A stretch of 36,170 bases of DNA from Pseudomonadota bacterium (GTDB lineage: Bacteria; Pseudomonadota; Gammaproteobacteria; Steroidobacterales; Steroidobacteraceae), in contig JANXQL010000206.1 of NCBI GenBank assembly GCA_025356815.1, positions 1 through 36,170 of the forward strand. Reading direction: 5' to 3'. A model generated the notes under the pieces. That model made no database searches and was not told the DNA's origin. It saw only the letters and a list, made by a program, of their open reading frames with translations. Below, piece by piece: positions 25,330-35,169 of this stretch. Within the stretch, counting starts at the first letter, position 1. Every line of letters starts with the position of its first letter. The translations under genes were made by a program, and so were the position numbers.

Positions 25330-26373
25330 TCACCCGCAGTGCGGCGCGTCGAGGCGCCAGGCTATCGCCTCGCCGGCCCGCAACGGGACCAGCGCGTCGT
25401 CGCCGAAAGTGTAGGACGCCGGCGGCGTCCATGTCTCGCGCAGCAGCGTGATCGCGCCACGATTGCGCGACAGCCCGTAGAAGTCGGCGCCGTGGAAGCT
25501 CGCGAACGCCTCGAGGCGGTCGAGCCGTCCGGCCTGCTCGAAGGCTTCGGCGTACAGCTCGATGCCCGCGTGCGACGAATAGACGCCGGCACAGCCGCAC
25601 GCTGCCTCCTTCGTGTGGCGGGCGTGCGGCGCGCTGTCGGTGCCGAGGAAGAACTTCGGGCTGCCGCTGGTGGCGGCGGCGAGGAGCGCCTCGCGATGCG
25701 CCTCGCGCTTGAGCACCGGCAGGCAGTAATGGTGCGGGCGCATGCCGCCCGAGAACATCGCGTTGCGGTTCAGCAGCAGGTGCTGCGGCGTGACCGTCGC
25801 GGCGACGCGGGGACCCGCGGCCTCGACGAACGCAACCGCCTCGCGCGTCGTGACGTGCTCGAACACGAGCCGCAGTCGTGGGAACCTGCGCACCACGTCG
25901 GCGAGGATCCGGTCGATGAACACCGCTTCGCGATCGAACACGTCGACGTGGGCGTCGGTCACCTCGCCGTGCACCAGCAGCGGCAGGTCGTGCTCCTCAA
26001 GCGCTGCCAGTGCGGCATATACGTTGGCGATCGAGGTGACCCCCGAGTCGGAGTTGGTCGTGGCGCCAGCCGGGTAGTACTTGAACGCGTGCACGAAGCC
26101 GCAGGCCCGGGCGCGCGCGATCTCGGCGGCATCGGTCCGGTCGGTCAGGTACAGCGTCATCAGCGGCTCGAACGTGCAGTCCGGCGGCAGCGCGGCAAGG
26201 ATGCGCGCGCGATACGCCCCCGCCGCATCGGTCGTCGTGACCGGCGGCTTGAGGTTGGGCATGACGATCGCCCGTCCGAAGCGCTCGGCCGTGTGGCGCA
26301 CGACGGCGCCGAGCGCTGCGCCGTCACGCAGGTGCAGATGCCAGTCGTCGGGACGGGTGATCGTCAGTCTCAT
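25330..26373 (-). CDS. pyrC: Dihydroorotase
   Basis: Closes carbamoyl-aspartate to dihydroorotate in pyrimidine synthesis. The 347-aa class II enzyme matches E. coli in length. Zinc ligands are visible: His12 and His14 (WHLHLRDG), the carboxylated Lys98 ([12 protein letters not shown]), His135 (LLVHGEV), His173 (FEHVTT) and Asp246 (LGTDSAPH). Upstream open frame is a shadow of the aminopeptidase. ATG 26373 overlaps the aminopeptidase stop by 4 bases (ATGA). Confidence 0.97.
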   Translation of the reverse strand: MRLTITRPDDWHLHLRDGAALGAVVRHTAERFGRAIVMPNLKPPVTTTDAAGAYRARILAALPPDCTFEPLMTLYLTDRTDAAEIARARACGFVHAFKYYPAGATTNSDSGVTSIANVYAALAALEEHDLPLLVHGEVTDAHVDVFDREAVFIDRILADVVRRFPRLRLVFEHVTTREAVAFVEAAGPRVAATVTPQHLLLNRNAMFSGGMRPHHYCLPVLKREAHREALLAAATSGSPKFFLGTDSAPHARHTKEAACGCAGVYSSHAGIELYAEAFEQAGRLDRLEAFASFHGADFYGLSRNRGAITLLRETWTPPASYTFGDDALVPLRAGEAIAWRLDAPHCG

Positions 26374-27914
26374 CGGCGGACCTTGTGTGGCGGCAATGCC
26401 GCGAGAAAGGCGGGACTCGACAGCAGTCGGGTGGCGAAGCGTACGCCGAATCCGGTGACCGGCGCCTGCACGTGAGCGAGGCCGCCGACGCGTTCTGCGG
26501 CCGACAGGTCGACGTGCACCCAGGGGATCCCCGCGCCGACGAAGCGCGACAGAAAGCGCGCAGCGTAGATGTGGTCGCCCTTGCCATCGAGCAGGCACTG
26601 GGCGATGTCCGCGGTCTGGCTGTCGAGTTCCTCGTCGAAGTCTTCCGGCATCGGCAGGGTCCAGACGCGCTCGCCCGAGTCGCGGCCGGCGCTCTCGAGC
26701 ACATCGCGCAGCGGCGAGAGGTTCGTGAACACGCCGGACAGGCGCTCGGTCAGTGCAGTCACGCAGGCGCCAGTGAGCGTCGCGAAGTCGATCAGGCAGG
26801 CCGGCTTGGTGCGCGAAGCGAGCGCCAGTGCGTCGGCGAGCACCATGCGGCCCTCCGCATCGGTGTGCGTGACCTGGATACTCGTGCCGTCGGCCGCGGT
26901 CACCACGTCCTGCTGCGTGTAGCTGTCCGGGCCAATGCGATTCTCGGCGATTGCGAGCCAGGCGTCGACCGGATGCGGATACTCCAGCGCGGTCAGTGCG
27001 CGCAGCGTGGCGAGCACGACCGCGCTGCCCGCCATGTCGCCGTGCATGCCGAGCATCGAGCGCGGTGTCTTCAGGTTCAGGCCGCCGGTGTCGAAGCACA
27101 GTCCCTTGCCGACCAGTGCGATAGGCGCACCGAGCGAGCCACCGCGCGGTCGGTACTGCAGGTGCACGAGGGCGGCGTCGCGCCGGGCGCTGCCTCGCGC
27201 CACGGCCAGGAACGCGCCGGCGCCGAGCCGGCGCAGCGCGGCCTCGTCATGCACGCGCATGTGCCAGCCATGGCGGCGGGCGAGGCTCGCCAGTGCGCGG
27301 CGATAGCTGGTCGGGTGCAGCACGCTCGGCGGCAGCTGCGTCAGCCAGCGCGCCAGGTGCGCCGCCGATTCGATGGCGACGGTGGAGGCGAGATCGCCGG
27401 GACCTTTGACCTGCACGCGCTGCAGCGCCCAGGCGGGCGCCGGCGACTGCTTGGCGTTCGGACGGGATTCGGTGGCGGCCAGCAGCGCCGCCAGGAGCGC
27501 CTCGGTCGCGGATGTGCCGCTCGTTTCGGTGGCGCCCTCGAAGGCGGCAAGTCCGATCCTGGCCGGCCGGCTCGGAGCGAGCTGCTGCACCATCTTCGCC
27601 GCCAGCGTCAGGACACGGAATGCACCCGCGTCGGGCGGCAGCAGGCCGACCACGGCGCAAAGCGGGCGTGCGGTGCCGATCTCGACCGTGAAATGGCCGC
27701 CGATCTTGCACTGCAATCGCGCATGTTCGCGCCTGATCGCCGCGCCACCGGGGAACTCGGTGAGCTGCTCGAGCTGGTCCTCGCGCAGCATCAGCAGCAG
27801 GGCGTCCACGCGGCCGAGCCAGGCGGCGGTGGGCCGTCCACGGCCGTGTGTCAACTCAAAAGCAGCGCTCGCCGGTAGCAGTTTCACGATCGGACCTTGC
27901 CTTGACCCACCCAT
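26370..27914 (-). CDS. M17 leucyl aminopeptidase family protein
   Basis: Two-metal aminopeptidase of 514 aa. Catalytic and metal residues are all visible: Lys270 and Asp275 ([11 protein letters not shown]), Lys282, Asp293 (GDMAGSA), Asp352, Glu354 and Arg356 (TDAEGR). The N-terminal domain (about 10-160) is divergent from E. coli PepA, resembling the shorter leucyl aminopeptidase-like branch found beside pyrC in some relatives, so I do not assign pepA. The start may instead be GTG at 27887, which has AAGG 7 bases upstream, while the ATG at 27914 has a weaker site. It is first gene of the set with pyrC and rnt, and divergent from aceE. Confidence 0.9.
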   Translation of the reverse strand: MGGSRQGPIVKLLPASAAFELTHGRGRPTAAWLGRVDALLLMLREDQLEQLTEFPGGAAIRREHARLQCKIGGHFTVEIGTARPLCAVVGLLPPDAGAFRVLTLAAKMVQQLAPSRPARIGLAAFEGATETSGTSATEALLAALLAATESRPNAKQSPAPAWALQRVQVKGPGDLASTVAIESAAHLARWLTQLPPSVLHPTSYRRALASLARRHGWHMRVHDEAALRRLGAGAFLAVARGSARRDAALVHLQYRPRGGSLGAPIALVGKGLCFDTGGLNLKTPRSMLGMHGDMAGSAVVLATLRALTALEYPHPVDAWLAIAENRIGPDSYTQQDVVTAADGTSIQVTHTDAEGRMVLADALALASRTKPACLIDFATLTGACVTALTERLSGVFTNLSPLRDVLESAGRDSGERVWTLPMPEDFDEELDSQTADIAQCLLDGKGDHIYAARFLSRFVGAGIPWVHVDLSAAERVGGLAHVQAPVTGFGVRFATRLLSSPAFLAALPPHKVRR

Positions 27915-27930
27915 ATCAAACCCAGATGAT
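27902..27930 (+). promoter_or_regulatory. Possible promoter of aceEF-lpdA
   Basis: TTGACC (27902-27907) and GATGAT (27925-27930) are 17 bases apart, giving a leader of about 43 nt before aceE. The -35 lies within the first codons of the divergent aminopeptidase if that gene starts at 27914. No PdhR-type palindrome was recognised. Confidence 0.4.
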
Positions 27931-27979
27931 ATCGGACTCGCACACGGGGCGAGGCGCTCCCTATGGACAGAAGACGCGA

Positions 27980-30646
27980 ATGCCTGAAAATCCCAAAGTA
28001 GTCGATGACGCCGATCCGCTCGAAACCCAGGAGTGGCTCGAATCCATCGATTCGGTGCTGACGGCCCACGGCCCGGAGCGCGCCCATTTCCTGCTGGAGC
28101 GGCTGATCGACCACACGCGCCGGGCGGGCGGCTACCTGCCGTTCAAGCCCAACACGGCGTACGTCAACTCGATCAGCGCCGCGCAGGAGAAGGCCTACCC
28201 GGGCAACCGGGCGCTGGAGCGGCGCCTGGAGGCCTACATCCGCTGGAACGCGATGGCCATGGTCGTCGCCGCCAACCGCGAGAGTTCCGAGTACGGCGGG
28301 CATCTTGCAACCTACGCCTCGTCGGCCACGCTGTATGAAGTCGGCTTCAACCACTTCTGGCGCGCCGCGAGCGAGCAGCATCCTGGCGACATGGTGTTCA
28401 TGCAGGGCCACTCGAGCCCCGGCATCTATGCGCGCGCGTACCTCGAGGGCAGACTGTCGGACGAGTCGCTGCGCGGCTTTCGCCGCGAAGTCGGCGGCGG
28501 CGGCCTGTCGTCCTACCCCCATCCCTGGCTGATGCCGGACTTCTGGCAGTTCCCGACCGTCTCGATGGGGCTCGGGCCGATGATGGCGATCTTCCAGGCG
28601 CGCTTCCAGCGCTACCTCGAGCATCGCAGTATCGTGAAGCCGTCGGATCGCAAGGTATGGTGCTTTCTCGGCGACGGCGAGATGGACGAGCCGGAGTCGA
28701 TGGGTGCACTGACGATGCCGGTGCGCGAGCGCCTCGACAATCTCGTTTTCGTCATCAACTGCAACCTGCAGCGCCTGGACGGCCCGGTGCGTGGCAACGG
28801 CAAGATCATCCAGGAGCTGGAGGCTGCGTTCCTCGGTGCCGGCTGGAACGTCATCAAGGTGGTCTGGGGCTCGCGCTGGGATCCGCTCTTGGCGCGCGAC
28901 CAGAAGGGGCTGCTGCGCCGCCTGATGGAGGAATGCGTCGACGGCGAGTACCAGAACTTCAAGGCCAAGGGGGGCGCGTATACGCGCGAGCACTTCTTCG
29001 GCAAGTACGCCGAGCTGCGCGAGCTGGTCGCAAACATGTCGGATGACGAGATCTGGCGCCTCAACCGCGGTGGCCACGACTTCGTGAAGGTCTGGAATGC
29101 GTATGCCGCGGCGACGGCGACCCGTGGCCAGCCGACGGTGATCCTCGCCAAGACCGTGAAGGGCTTCGGCCTGGGCAAGGCGGGCGAGGCGCTCAACCCG
29201 ACCCACCAGCAGAAGAAGCTCGACGACGAGGCGCTGCTCGCGTTCCGCGACCGGTTCAACATCCCGGTGTCCAACGAGGAGATCGCCAACCTGCCGTTCA
29301 AGCGCCCGGCGGAAGACAGCGACGAAATGCGCTACCTGCGCGAGCGCCGCGCGAGCCTCGGCGGCTCGCTGCCGGCCCGGCGCGTCAGCGCGCCGCCGCT
29401 GCTGGTGCCGCCGCTGGAGGCGTTCCAGCCGCTGCTCGAGTCGACCGGCGATCGCGAGATCTCCACGACCATGGCGTTCGTGCGCCTGCTCGGCATCCTG
29501 CTCAAGGACAAGAACCTCTCCAAGCACATCGTGCCGATCGTCCCCGACGAGGCGCGTACCTTCGGCATGGAGGGACTGTTCCGCCAGATCGGCATCTATT
29601 CGTCGGTAGGCCAGCTGTACACCCCCCAGGACGCGGACCAGCTGCTGTCGTACCGCGAGGACAAGAAGGGCCAGATCCTCGAGGAAGGCATCAACGAGGC
29701 AGGCTCGATGTGCTCGTGGATCGCCGCGGCCACCGCGTACTCGAACCACGGCACCTACATGGTGCCGTTCTACATCTACTACTCGATGTTCGGCTTCCAG
29801 CGCACCGGCGACTTCATGTGGGCCGCCGGCGACATGCGAGCGCGCGGCTTCCTGCTCGGTGCGACCGCCGGGCGCACGACACTCGCTGGCGAGGGCCTGC
29901 AGCACCAGGACGGGCACTCGCACCTGCTGATGAGCACGATTCCCAACTGCGTCTCCTACGACCCGACGTACGCCTACGAACTCGCCGTGATCATCCACGA
30001 CGGCCTGCGGCGCATGTACGTCGAGGAGCACAGCGTCTACTTCTACCTCACCGTGATGAACGAGAACTACGTCCAGCCGGCGATGCCGGCCGGTGTCGAG
30101 GCGGGCATCCTCAAGGGCATGTACCTGCTCGACATCGGGGGGCGCGGCAAGGTGCGTGCGACGTTGCTCGGCTCCGGGACCATCCTGCGCGAGTGCCGCG
30201 CCGCGGCGCAGATCCTCGAACAGGATTTCGGCGTGCCGGCTGACGTCTACAGCGTGACCAGCTTCTCCGAGTTGCGGCGCGAGGCGCTCGACGTCGAGCG
30301 CACCAACCGTCTCAATCCGGGTGCCACGCCACTCGTACCGTACGTGCGCGGGTGCCTCGGCGACCGGCCGGGTCCGTTCATTGCTGCCACCGATTACATG
30401 AAGATCGTGTCCGACCAGATTCGCGAGTGGGTGCCGGGACGCTACGTGGTGCTGGGCACCGACGGCTTCGGCCGCTCGGACTCGCGCGCGGCCCTGCGCA
30501 GCCATTTCGAGGTCGACCGTCATCACATCGCCGTGGCGGCGCTCAAGGCGCTGGCGGATGAGGGCAAGATCGACGTCAAAACCGTGCACGAGGCGATGCT
30601 GAAGTTCGGCATCGACCCGGCCACGCCCAATCCCGCGACGGCCTGA
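27980..30646 (+). CDS. aceE: Pyruvate dehydrogenase E1 component
   Basis: Thiamine-dependent homodimeric E1 that decarboxylates pyruvate and acetylates the E2 lipoyl group. The 888-aa protein matches E. coli (887). It begins PENPKVVDDADPLETQEW, and shows the thiamine diphosphate fold GDGEMDEPESMGAL with a following N-C-N run, and C-terminal ATDYMKIVSDQIREWVPG. Frame extends upstream into the divergent gene; ATG 27980 gives the family N-terminus. Only three bases separate it from aceF. Confidence 0.98.
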   Translation: MPENPKVVDDADPLETQEWLESIDSVLTAHGPERAHFLLERLIDHTRRAGGYLPFKPNTAYVNSISAAQEKAYPGNRALERRLEAYIRWNAMAMVVAANRESSEYGGHLATYASSATLYEVGFNHFWRAASEQHPGDMVFMQGHSSPGIYARAYLEGRLSDESLRGFRREVGGGGLSSYPHPWLMPDFWQFPTVSMGLGPMMAIFQARFQRYLEHRSIVKPSDRKVWCFLGDGEMDEPESMGALTMPVRERLDNLVFVINCNLQRLDGPVRGNGKIIQELEAAFLGAGWNVIKVVWGSRWDPLLARDQKGLLRRLMEECVDGEYQNFKAKGGAYTREHFFGKYAELRELVANMSDDEIWRLNRGGHDFVKVWNAYAAATATRGQPTVILAKTVKGFGLGKAGEALNPTHQQKKLDDEALLAFRDRFNIPVSNEEIANLPFKRPAEDSDEMRYLRERRASLGGSLPARRVSAPPLLVPPLEAFQPLLESTGDREISTTMAFVRLLGILLKDKNLSKHIVPIVPDEARTFGMEGLFRQIGIYSSVGQLYTPQDADQLLSYREDKKGQILEEGINEAGSMCSWIAAATAYSNHGTYMVPFYIYYSMFGFQRTGDFMWAAGDMRARGFLLGATAGRTTLAGEGLQHQDGHSHLLMSTIPNCVSYDPTYAYELAVIIHDGLRRMYVEEHSVYFYLTVMNENYVQPAMPAGVEAGILKGMYLLDIGGRGKVRATLLGSGTILRECRAAAQILEQDFGVPADVYSVTSFSELRREALDVERTNRLNPGATPLVPYVRGCLGDRPGPFIAATDYMKIVSDQIREWVPGRYVVLGTDGFGRSDSRAALRSHFEVDRHHIAVAALKALADEGKIDVKTVHEAMLKFGIDPATPNPATA

Positions 30647-30649
30647 GCC

Positions 30650-31981
30650 ATGGCACCGAGCATCCCGGTAACCGTCCCGGACCTGGGCGAGTTCAAGTCG
30701 GTCGAAGTCGTCGACGTGCTCGTGCGCGAGGGCGATGTCATCGAGAAGGACACGCCGCTCGCGACGCTTGAGACCGAGAAGGCGACGATGGACGTGCCCT
30801 CGACCGCTGCCGGTCGTGTCACGCGCGTGCTGATCAAGAAGGGCGACAAGGTCAGCAGCGGCAGCGCCGTCGTCGAGCTCGAGCCTGCGGCTGAGACCGC
30901 CGCCGCACCGGCCCCTGCCGCGCATGTCGCGCCACCGGCCGCTGCGCCTGCGCCAGCGTCTGCGTCCGCGCCGGTCCCGGCCGCAGCGCCGACCGTGGCC
31001 ATCGCGCGTGGCGGTCCGCCCGCGGTGCGCTCCGAGATCGTTGCCGGCCGCGCGCCGGTCGAGGACATCGGCTTCGCGCGCGCCTACGCCGGCCCCTCCG
31101 TGCGCCTGCTCGCGCGCGAACTCGGCGTGGACCTCGGTCGCGTGCGAGGGTCCGGCGTGAAGGGCAGGATCACCCACGACGACGTCAAGGGCTGGGTGAA
31201 GCAGGCGCTGGCCAGTGCCGCTGCCGGTGACAGCGCATCGCTGCCACGGGTGCCCGAGGTCGACTACGCCAAGTTTGGTCCGGTCGAGGTACGGCCGCTG
31301 ACCCGTATCCAGCGGATCTCGGGCCCGCGCCTGCACGCCAGCTGGGTGAACCTGCCGCACGTCACGCAGTTCGACGAGGCGGACATCACGCTGCTCGAGG
31401 AGACGCGCGGCAAGCTCAAGCAGAAGGCGCTGTTGGAGGGCATCAAGCTCACGCCGCTCGCCTTCATCCTGCGCGCCTGCGCCAAGGTCCTGTCACAGTT
31501 CCCGCGCTTCAACAGCTCGCTCGATGCCGCCGGCGAAAACCTCGTCTACAAGAAGTACCTGCACCTCGGCTTCGCCGCCGACACGCCGAACGGCCTGGTC
31601 GTGCCGGTGCTGCGCGACGTTGACCGCAAGGACGTCTACGAGATCGCGCGCGACCTTGCCGTGTTGTCCGACAAGGCGCGCGCGGGCAAGCTCTCGGCGG
31701 CTGAAATGCAGGGCGGCTGCTTCACGGTGTCGAGTCTCGGCGGCATTGGTGGCACGGCCTTCACGCCGATCATCAACGCGCCGGAGGTTGCGATACTCGG
31801 CGTGTCGCGTTCGGCGATGAAGCCGGTGTACGTCGACGGCCAGTTCGTACCGCGCCTGCTGCTGCCGCTGTCGCTGTCCTACGATCACCGGGTCATCGAC
31901 GGTGCCGAGGCGGCGCGCTTCACTACGGCGCTGGCGAGCGCGCTTGCCGACGTGCGTGGCCTGCTTGAGGCCGTCCTGTGA
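30650..31981 (+). CDS. aceF: Dihydrolipoamide acetyltransferase E2 (one lipoyl domain)
   Basis: Core of the pyruvate dehydrogenase complex; transfers the acetyl group to coenzyme A. The 443-aa protein has one lipoyl domain (about 3-80, Lys44 in ETEKATMDVP), an Ala/Pro linker (about 83-118), a peripheral subunit-binding domain (about 141-180, AGPSVRLLARELGVD), and the catalytic domain ending with SYDHRVIDG (His413). E. coli E2 has three lipoyl domains, so this is a short form. The stop overlaps the lpdA GTG as GTGA. The shortage of lipoyl domains is partly offset by the lipoyl domain on E3. Confidence 0.97.
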   Translation: MAPSIPVTVPDLGEFKSVEVVDVLVREGDVIEKDTPLATLETEKATMDVPSTAAGRVTRVLIKKGDKVSSGSAVVELEPAAETAAAPAPAAHVAPPAAAPAPASASAPVPAAAPTVAIARGGPPAVRSEIVAGRAPVEDIGFARAYAGPSVRLLARELGVDLGRVRGSGVKGRITHDDVKGWVKQALASAAAGDSASLPRVPEVDYAKFGPVEVRPLTRIQRISGPRLHASWVNLPHVTQFDEADITLLEETRGKLKQKALLEGIKLTPLAFILRACAKVLSQFPRFNSSLDAAGENLVYKKYLHLGFAADTPNGLVVPVLRDVDRKDVYEIARDLAVLSDKARAGKLSAAEMQGGCFTVSSLGGIGGTAFTPIINAPEVAILGVSRSAMKPVYVDGQFVPRLLLPLSLSYDHRVIDGAEAARFTTALASALADVRGLLEAVL

Positions 31982-33771
31982 GCGCAGCGGACGGCACGCT
32001 GGTCGAGGTCCGGGTTCCACCGCTGGGCGATTTCAAGGATGTTCCGGTCATCGCGGTGCTGGTTGCACCCGGCCAGGCGATCGAGGAAAACGACGCGCTG
32101 GTCACGGTGGAGAGCGACAAGGCGACGATGGACGTGCCGGCACCGCTTGCTGGCGTCGTCCGCGAGGTCAAGGTCAAGGTCGGCGAGCGCGTCGCTGCGG
32201 GCACGCTGCTGGCGCTCGTCGCACCAGCCGTGATCGCCGTCGCAGCGGCGTCTGGCGCCGAACCCGCGTCGCCCATGGCGCCAGAGCCTTCCGCGCCTGC
32301 GGTTGTTCCGTTACCGGCCGCGCAGGTCGTTTGCCTCGCCGCCAGCGACGAGCCGGCGGCTGACATCAGTTTCCCGCTGGTCGTGCTCGGTGCCGGTCCC
32401 GGCGGCTACACGGCGGCGTTCCGCGCCGCGGATCTGGGGCTGCAGGTCGGCCTGATCGAGCGCTGGCCGACCCTCGGTGGTGTGTGCCTGAACGTGGGCT
32501 GCATCCCATCCAAGGCGCTGCTGCATGCCGCGGCCGTGATCGAAGAGGCGGCGTCGATGGCGTCGTGTGGCGTGAGCTTCGGGGCGCCGCAGGTGGACCT
32601 TGCCAAGCTGGCCGCCTGGAAGGACCGGGTCGTCGGCCGGCTGACGACGGGCCTCACCGCGCTCGCGAGGCAGCGCAGGGTCGAGGTCGTGCCCGGCGAG
32701 GCTCGATTCGTCTCGCCGCACCGGCTCGCGGTGACCGGCCCCGATGGCACGCGCATCGTCGGCTTCGATCAATGCATCGTCGCGGCGGGTTCCGAGCCGA
32801 TCGCGATGCCCGGCGTGCCGGTCGACCCGCGTATCATCGACTCCACCGGCGCGCTCGCGCTCGCGGGACTGCCGCAGCGACTGCTGGTCATTGGCGGCGG
32901 CATCATCGGCCTCGAGATGGCGACCGTCTACAACGCACTGGGTAGCCGGGTCACCGTGGTGGAACTCGCGCCCGGACTGATTCCTGGCTGCGACCGTGAT
33001 CTGGTGCGGCCGCTGGAGAAGCGCCTGCGCGCCCATTACGAGGCGATTCACACCTCGACGCGGGTCACCGGCATTGTGGCGGCTGCCGCCGGGCTGACCG
33101 TCAGCTTCGACGGTGCGAATGCCCCCGCGCCGCAGGTCTACGACCGCGTTCTGGTCGCGATCGGTCGCCGCCCGAACGGCCGGCAGATTGGGGCGGACGC
33201 GGCGGGCCTCAAGCTCGACGACCGCGGCTTCCTGCCGGTCGACAGGCAGCAGCGCACCAACGTCGCGCACATCTATGCGATCGGCGACATCGTCGGTCAG
33301 CCGATGCTGGCGCACAAGGCGACGCACGAGGCCAAGGTGGCCGCCGAGGTCGCCGCCGGGCTGAAGCGCGCATTCGATGCGCGGGTCATCCCATCGGTCG
33401 CCTACACCGACCCCGAGATCGCCTGGGTGGGCCTCACCGAGACGGAGGCGCAGGCCAGCGGCATCAAGTTCGGCAAGGGCACTTTCCCGTGGATGGCGTC
33501 CGGTCGCTCACTCGCGCTCAACCGCGAGGAGGGCGTCACCAAGCTGCTGTTCGACCCCGACACCCATCGCGTGCTGGGCGGTGGCATCGTCGGCACCAAT
33601 GCCGGCGAGCTGATCGCCGAGGTAGCCCTCGCGATCGAGATGGGAGCCGATGCGCACGATGTCGGGCTCACGGTGCATGCGCACCCGACTCTCGCGGAGA
33701 CCGTGGCGTTCGCCGCCGAGGCGTTCGAGGGAACGCTCACCGACCTGTACCTGCCCCGGAAAAAGGGCTAG
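31978..33771 (+). CDS. lpdA: Dihydrolipoamide dehydrogenase E3 with N-terminal lipoyl domain
   Basis: Flavoprotein that reoxidises dihydrolipoamide with NAD+. The 597-aa protein is about 120 longer than E. coli Lpd because of an N-terminal lipoyl domain (about 8-82, Lys48 in ESDKATMDVP) and an Ala/Pro linker (about 84-128). Then come FAD-binding VVLGAGPGGYTAAF (from 135), the redox disulfide Cys170/Cys175 (GGVCLNVGCIPSK), an NAD-binding GGGIIGLEMA, GDIVGQPMLAHKA, and C-terminal HAHPT (His569). GTG start coupled to aceF. This E3 form is known in several beta- and gammaproteobacteria. Confidence 0.97.
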   Translation: MSAADGTLVEVRVPPLGDFKDVPVIAVLVAPGQAIEENDALVTVESDKATMDVPAPLAGVVREVKVKVGERVAAGTLLALVAPAVIAVAAASGAEPASPMAPEPSAPAVVPLPAAQVVCLAASDEPAADISFPLVVLGAGPGGYTAAFRAADLGLQVGLIERWPTLGGVCLNVGCIPSKALLHAAAVIEEAASMASCGVSFGAPQVDLAKLAAWKDRVVGRLTTGLTALARQRRVEVVPGEARFVSPHRLAVTGPDGTRIVGFDQCIVAAGSEPIAMPGVPVDPRIIDSTGALALAGLPQRLLVIGGGIIGLEMATVYNALGSRVTVVELAPGLIPGCDRDLVRPLEKRLRAHYEAIHTSTRVTGIVAAAAGLTVSFDGANAPAPQVYDRVLVAIGRRPNGRQIGADAAGLKLDDRGFLPVDRQQRTNVAHIYAIGDIVGQPMLAHKATHEAKVAAEVAAGLKRAFDARVIPSVAYTDPEIAWVGLTETEAQASGIKFGKGTFPWMASGRSLALNREEGVTKLLFDPDTHRVLGGGIVGTNAGELIAEVALAIEMGADAHDVGLTVHAHPTLAETVAFAAEAFEGTLTDLYLPRKKG

Positions 33772-33773
33772 GG

Positions 33774-33799
33774 CGCGACCTCGGCCGGCTCAGGTCGCG
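33774..33799. terminator. Hairpin between convergent lpdA and histidine kinase gene
   Basis: CGCGACCT (33774-33781) and AGGTCGCG (33792-33799) form a perfect 8-bp stem with a 10-base loop, starting 3 bases after the lpdA stop and spanning the kinase stop. No T-run follows on either strand. It may help end both transcripts. Confidence 0.4.
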
Positions 33800-35154
33800 G
33801 GGTCGAGCGGGATCTCCATCACCACGCACAGGCCCGGCACGGCGTCACCGAGTTCCAGGCGCGCGTGATGCAGTCGCGCCACCGCCGCGACCAGCGACAG
33901 GCCGAGCCCCGATCCCGGCAACCCGGAACTGCCCGGCAGGCGCCGGAAGCGGATGGTGGCGAGTTCCCTGGATTCCGGCGGGATGCCGGGGCCGCCATCG
34001 CCGACCGCGAGCCGCGCATACGGTCCATGGCGGCTCAGTGACACGCTCACCGGCGTCCCCCGGCCGTACTTCAGCGCATTGTCGAGCAGGTTGGACAGGG
34101 CCTGGGCGAGCAGCTGGCGATGGCCGCGCACGTGCAGTCCGGCCTCGATGTCGACCCGAAGCTGGGCGGGCTCGGCGACCGGCAGGTAGAAGTCCGTCAG
34201 GTCGCTGGTGACGGCGCTGAGGTCCACGCGCTCGAGCGGTGCCGTGCCGGATTCGGCCAGCGCGATCCGCAACAGGCCCTGTAGTGTCCCGCTCAGGCGG
34301 TCGATCTCCGCCAGCACGTTGTCGGCGGCGCGCGCCTGCTGGTCGCCGACGGCACCATGACGCGCGTCCTGCGCGGCGCCGCGAATGCGGTTGAGGTGGC
34401 CGCGCAGGTCGTGGGAGGTGCTGTCGAGCACGGCACGCATCGTGGTCGTGAGTGTTTCGACGCGTCCCAGCAGATCGTTGAAGCGCATCACCAGCGCGTC
34501 GATCTCGTCGCCGCTGCCACTGACGGGGAGGCGCTCGCCCAGGTTGCCGGCGGCGATCCGGCCGGCGCTTACGCTGATCGCCTGCGCGGTGCGCGAGATG
34601 CGCCGTCCCAGCCACCAGCCGCCGAGCGCGCCGAACAGCAGTGTCACCACGACCGCCCAGGCGAGGCTGCGCAGCATCACCTCCCGGAACGTGCGCCGGT
34701 CCTGCACGTCGTGGCCCACCATCAGCTGGAAGCCCCCGCTGAGCGAGGTCACGTGCGCGCGTATGCGGCGACTCGCGTTCGCATCGCCGCGGGTCACGGC
34801 GACGTCGAACTCCGCCCAGCCGCCCGCCTCGACGCTGAGGTCCGGCAGTACGACGACGTTGCCGGCGAGGAAGTCGCCGCGCGGACCGCGCAGCTCGTAG
34901 ACCCCCCCGCGGACCCACGGGTCCTCGGCACGGTCGACGATCTCGGTTACGAACGCGTCGAGGTCCTTCTCGCGGAAGTCCTCGGCGAGACCCTGCGCCT
35001 CCAGCGATATCAGCTGGTCGGACTCGTTGGCGATGATGCGCGACGTGCCCAGGTACACGCCGCCGAGCACGGCCATCATGGAGGTCGCCAGCAGCAGCCC
35101 GTGCAGCAGGGCGACGCGGGCGATCGAGGAGCGCGCGAAGCTGACCAGCGCCAC
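33790..35154 (-). CDS. Sensor histidine kinase
   Basis: Membrane-bound kinase of 454 aa with helices at about 14-37 and 163-183 flanking a periplasmic sensor of about 125 residues, then HAMP (about 184-237). The H-box reads STSHDLRGHLNRIR with phospho-acceptor His248; glycine-His replaces the usual threonine-proline after Arg. The ATPase domain has an N-box LSNLLDNALKYG (Asn359), G1 GDGGPGIP (385-392), and G2 GSGLGLSL (414-421). The start is GTG (complement of 35152-35154). It lies 15 bases after its response regulator. The stimulus is unknown; the architecture is like PhoQ/QseC-class EnvZ relatives. Confidence 0.93.
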   Translation of the reverse strand: MALVSFARSSIARVALLHGLLLATSMMAVLGGVYLGTSRIIANESDQLISLEAQGLAEDFREKDLDAFVTEIVDRAEDPWVRGGVYELRGPRGDFLAGNVVVLPDLSVEAGGWAEFDVAVTRGDANASRRIRAHVTSLSGGFQLMVGHDVQDRRTFREVMLRSLAWAVVVTLLFGALGGWWLGRRISRTAQAISVSAGRIAAGNLGERLPVSGSGDEIDALVMRFNDLLGRVETLTTTMRAVLDSTSHDLRGHLNRIRGAAQDARHGAVGDQQARAADNVLAEIDRLSGTLQGLLRIALAESGTAPLERVDLSAVTSDLTDFYLPVAEPAQLRVDIEAGLHVRGHRQLLAQALSNLLDNALKYGRGTPVSVSLSRHGPYARLAVGDGGPGIPPESRELATIRFRRLPGSSGLPGSGLGLSLVAAVARLHHARLELGDAVPGLCVVMEIPLDPAT

Positions 35155-35169
35155 CGGATCAGGCGCCCG

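Noticed and set aside
27848-27979. N-terminal extension of aceE by 44 codons
   Set aside because: It overlaps the start of the divergent aminopeptidase and the possible promoter; the ATG at 27980 gives the family N-terminus.
27884-31360. A very long open frame (over 1,100 codons) antisense to aceE and aceF
   Set aside because: It is an effect of GC-rich third positions in real genes on the other strand. Its translation is rich in Arg, Ala, His and Asp, shows no family motif, and crosses two well-supported genes.
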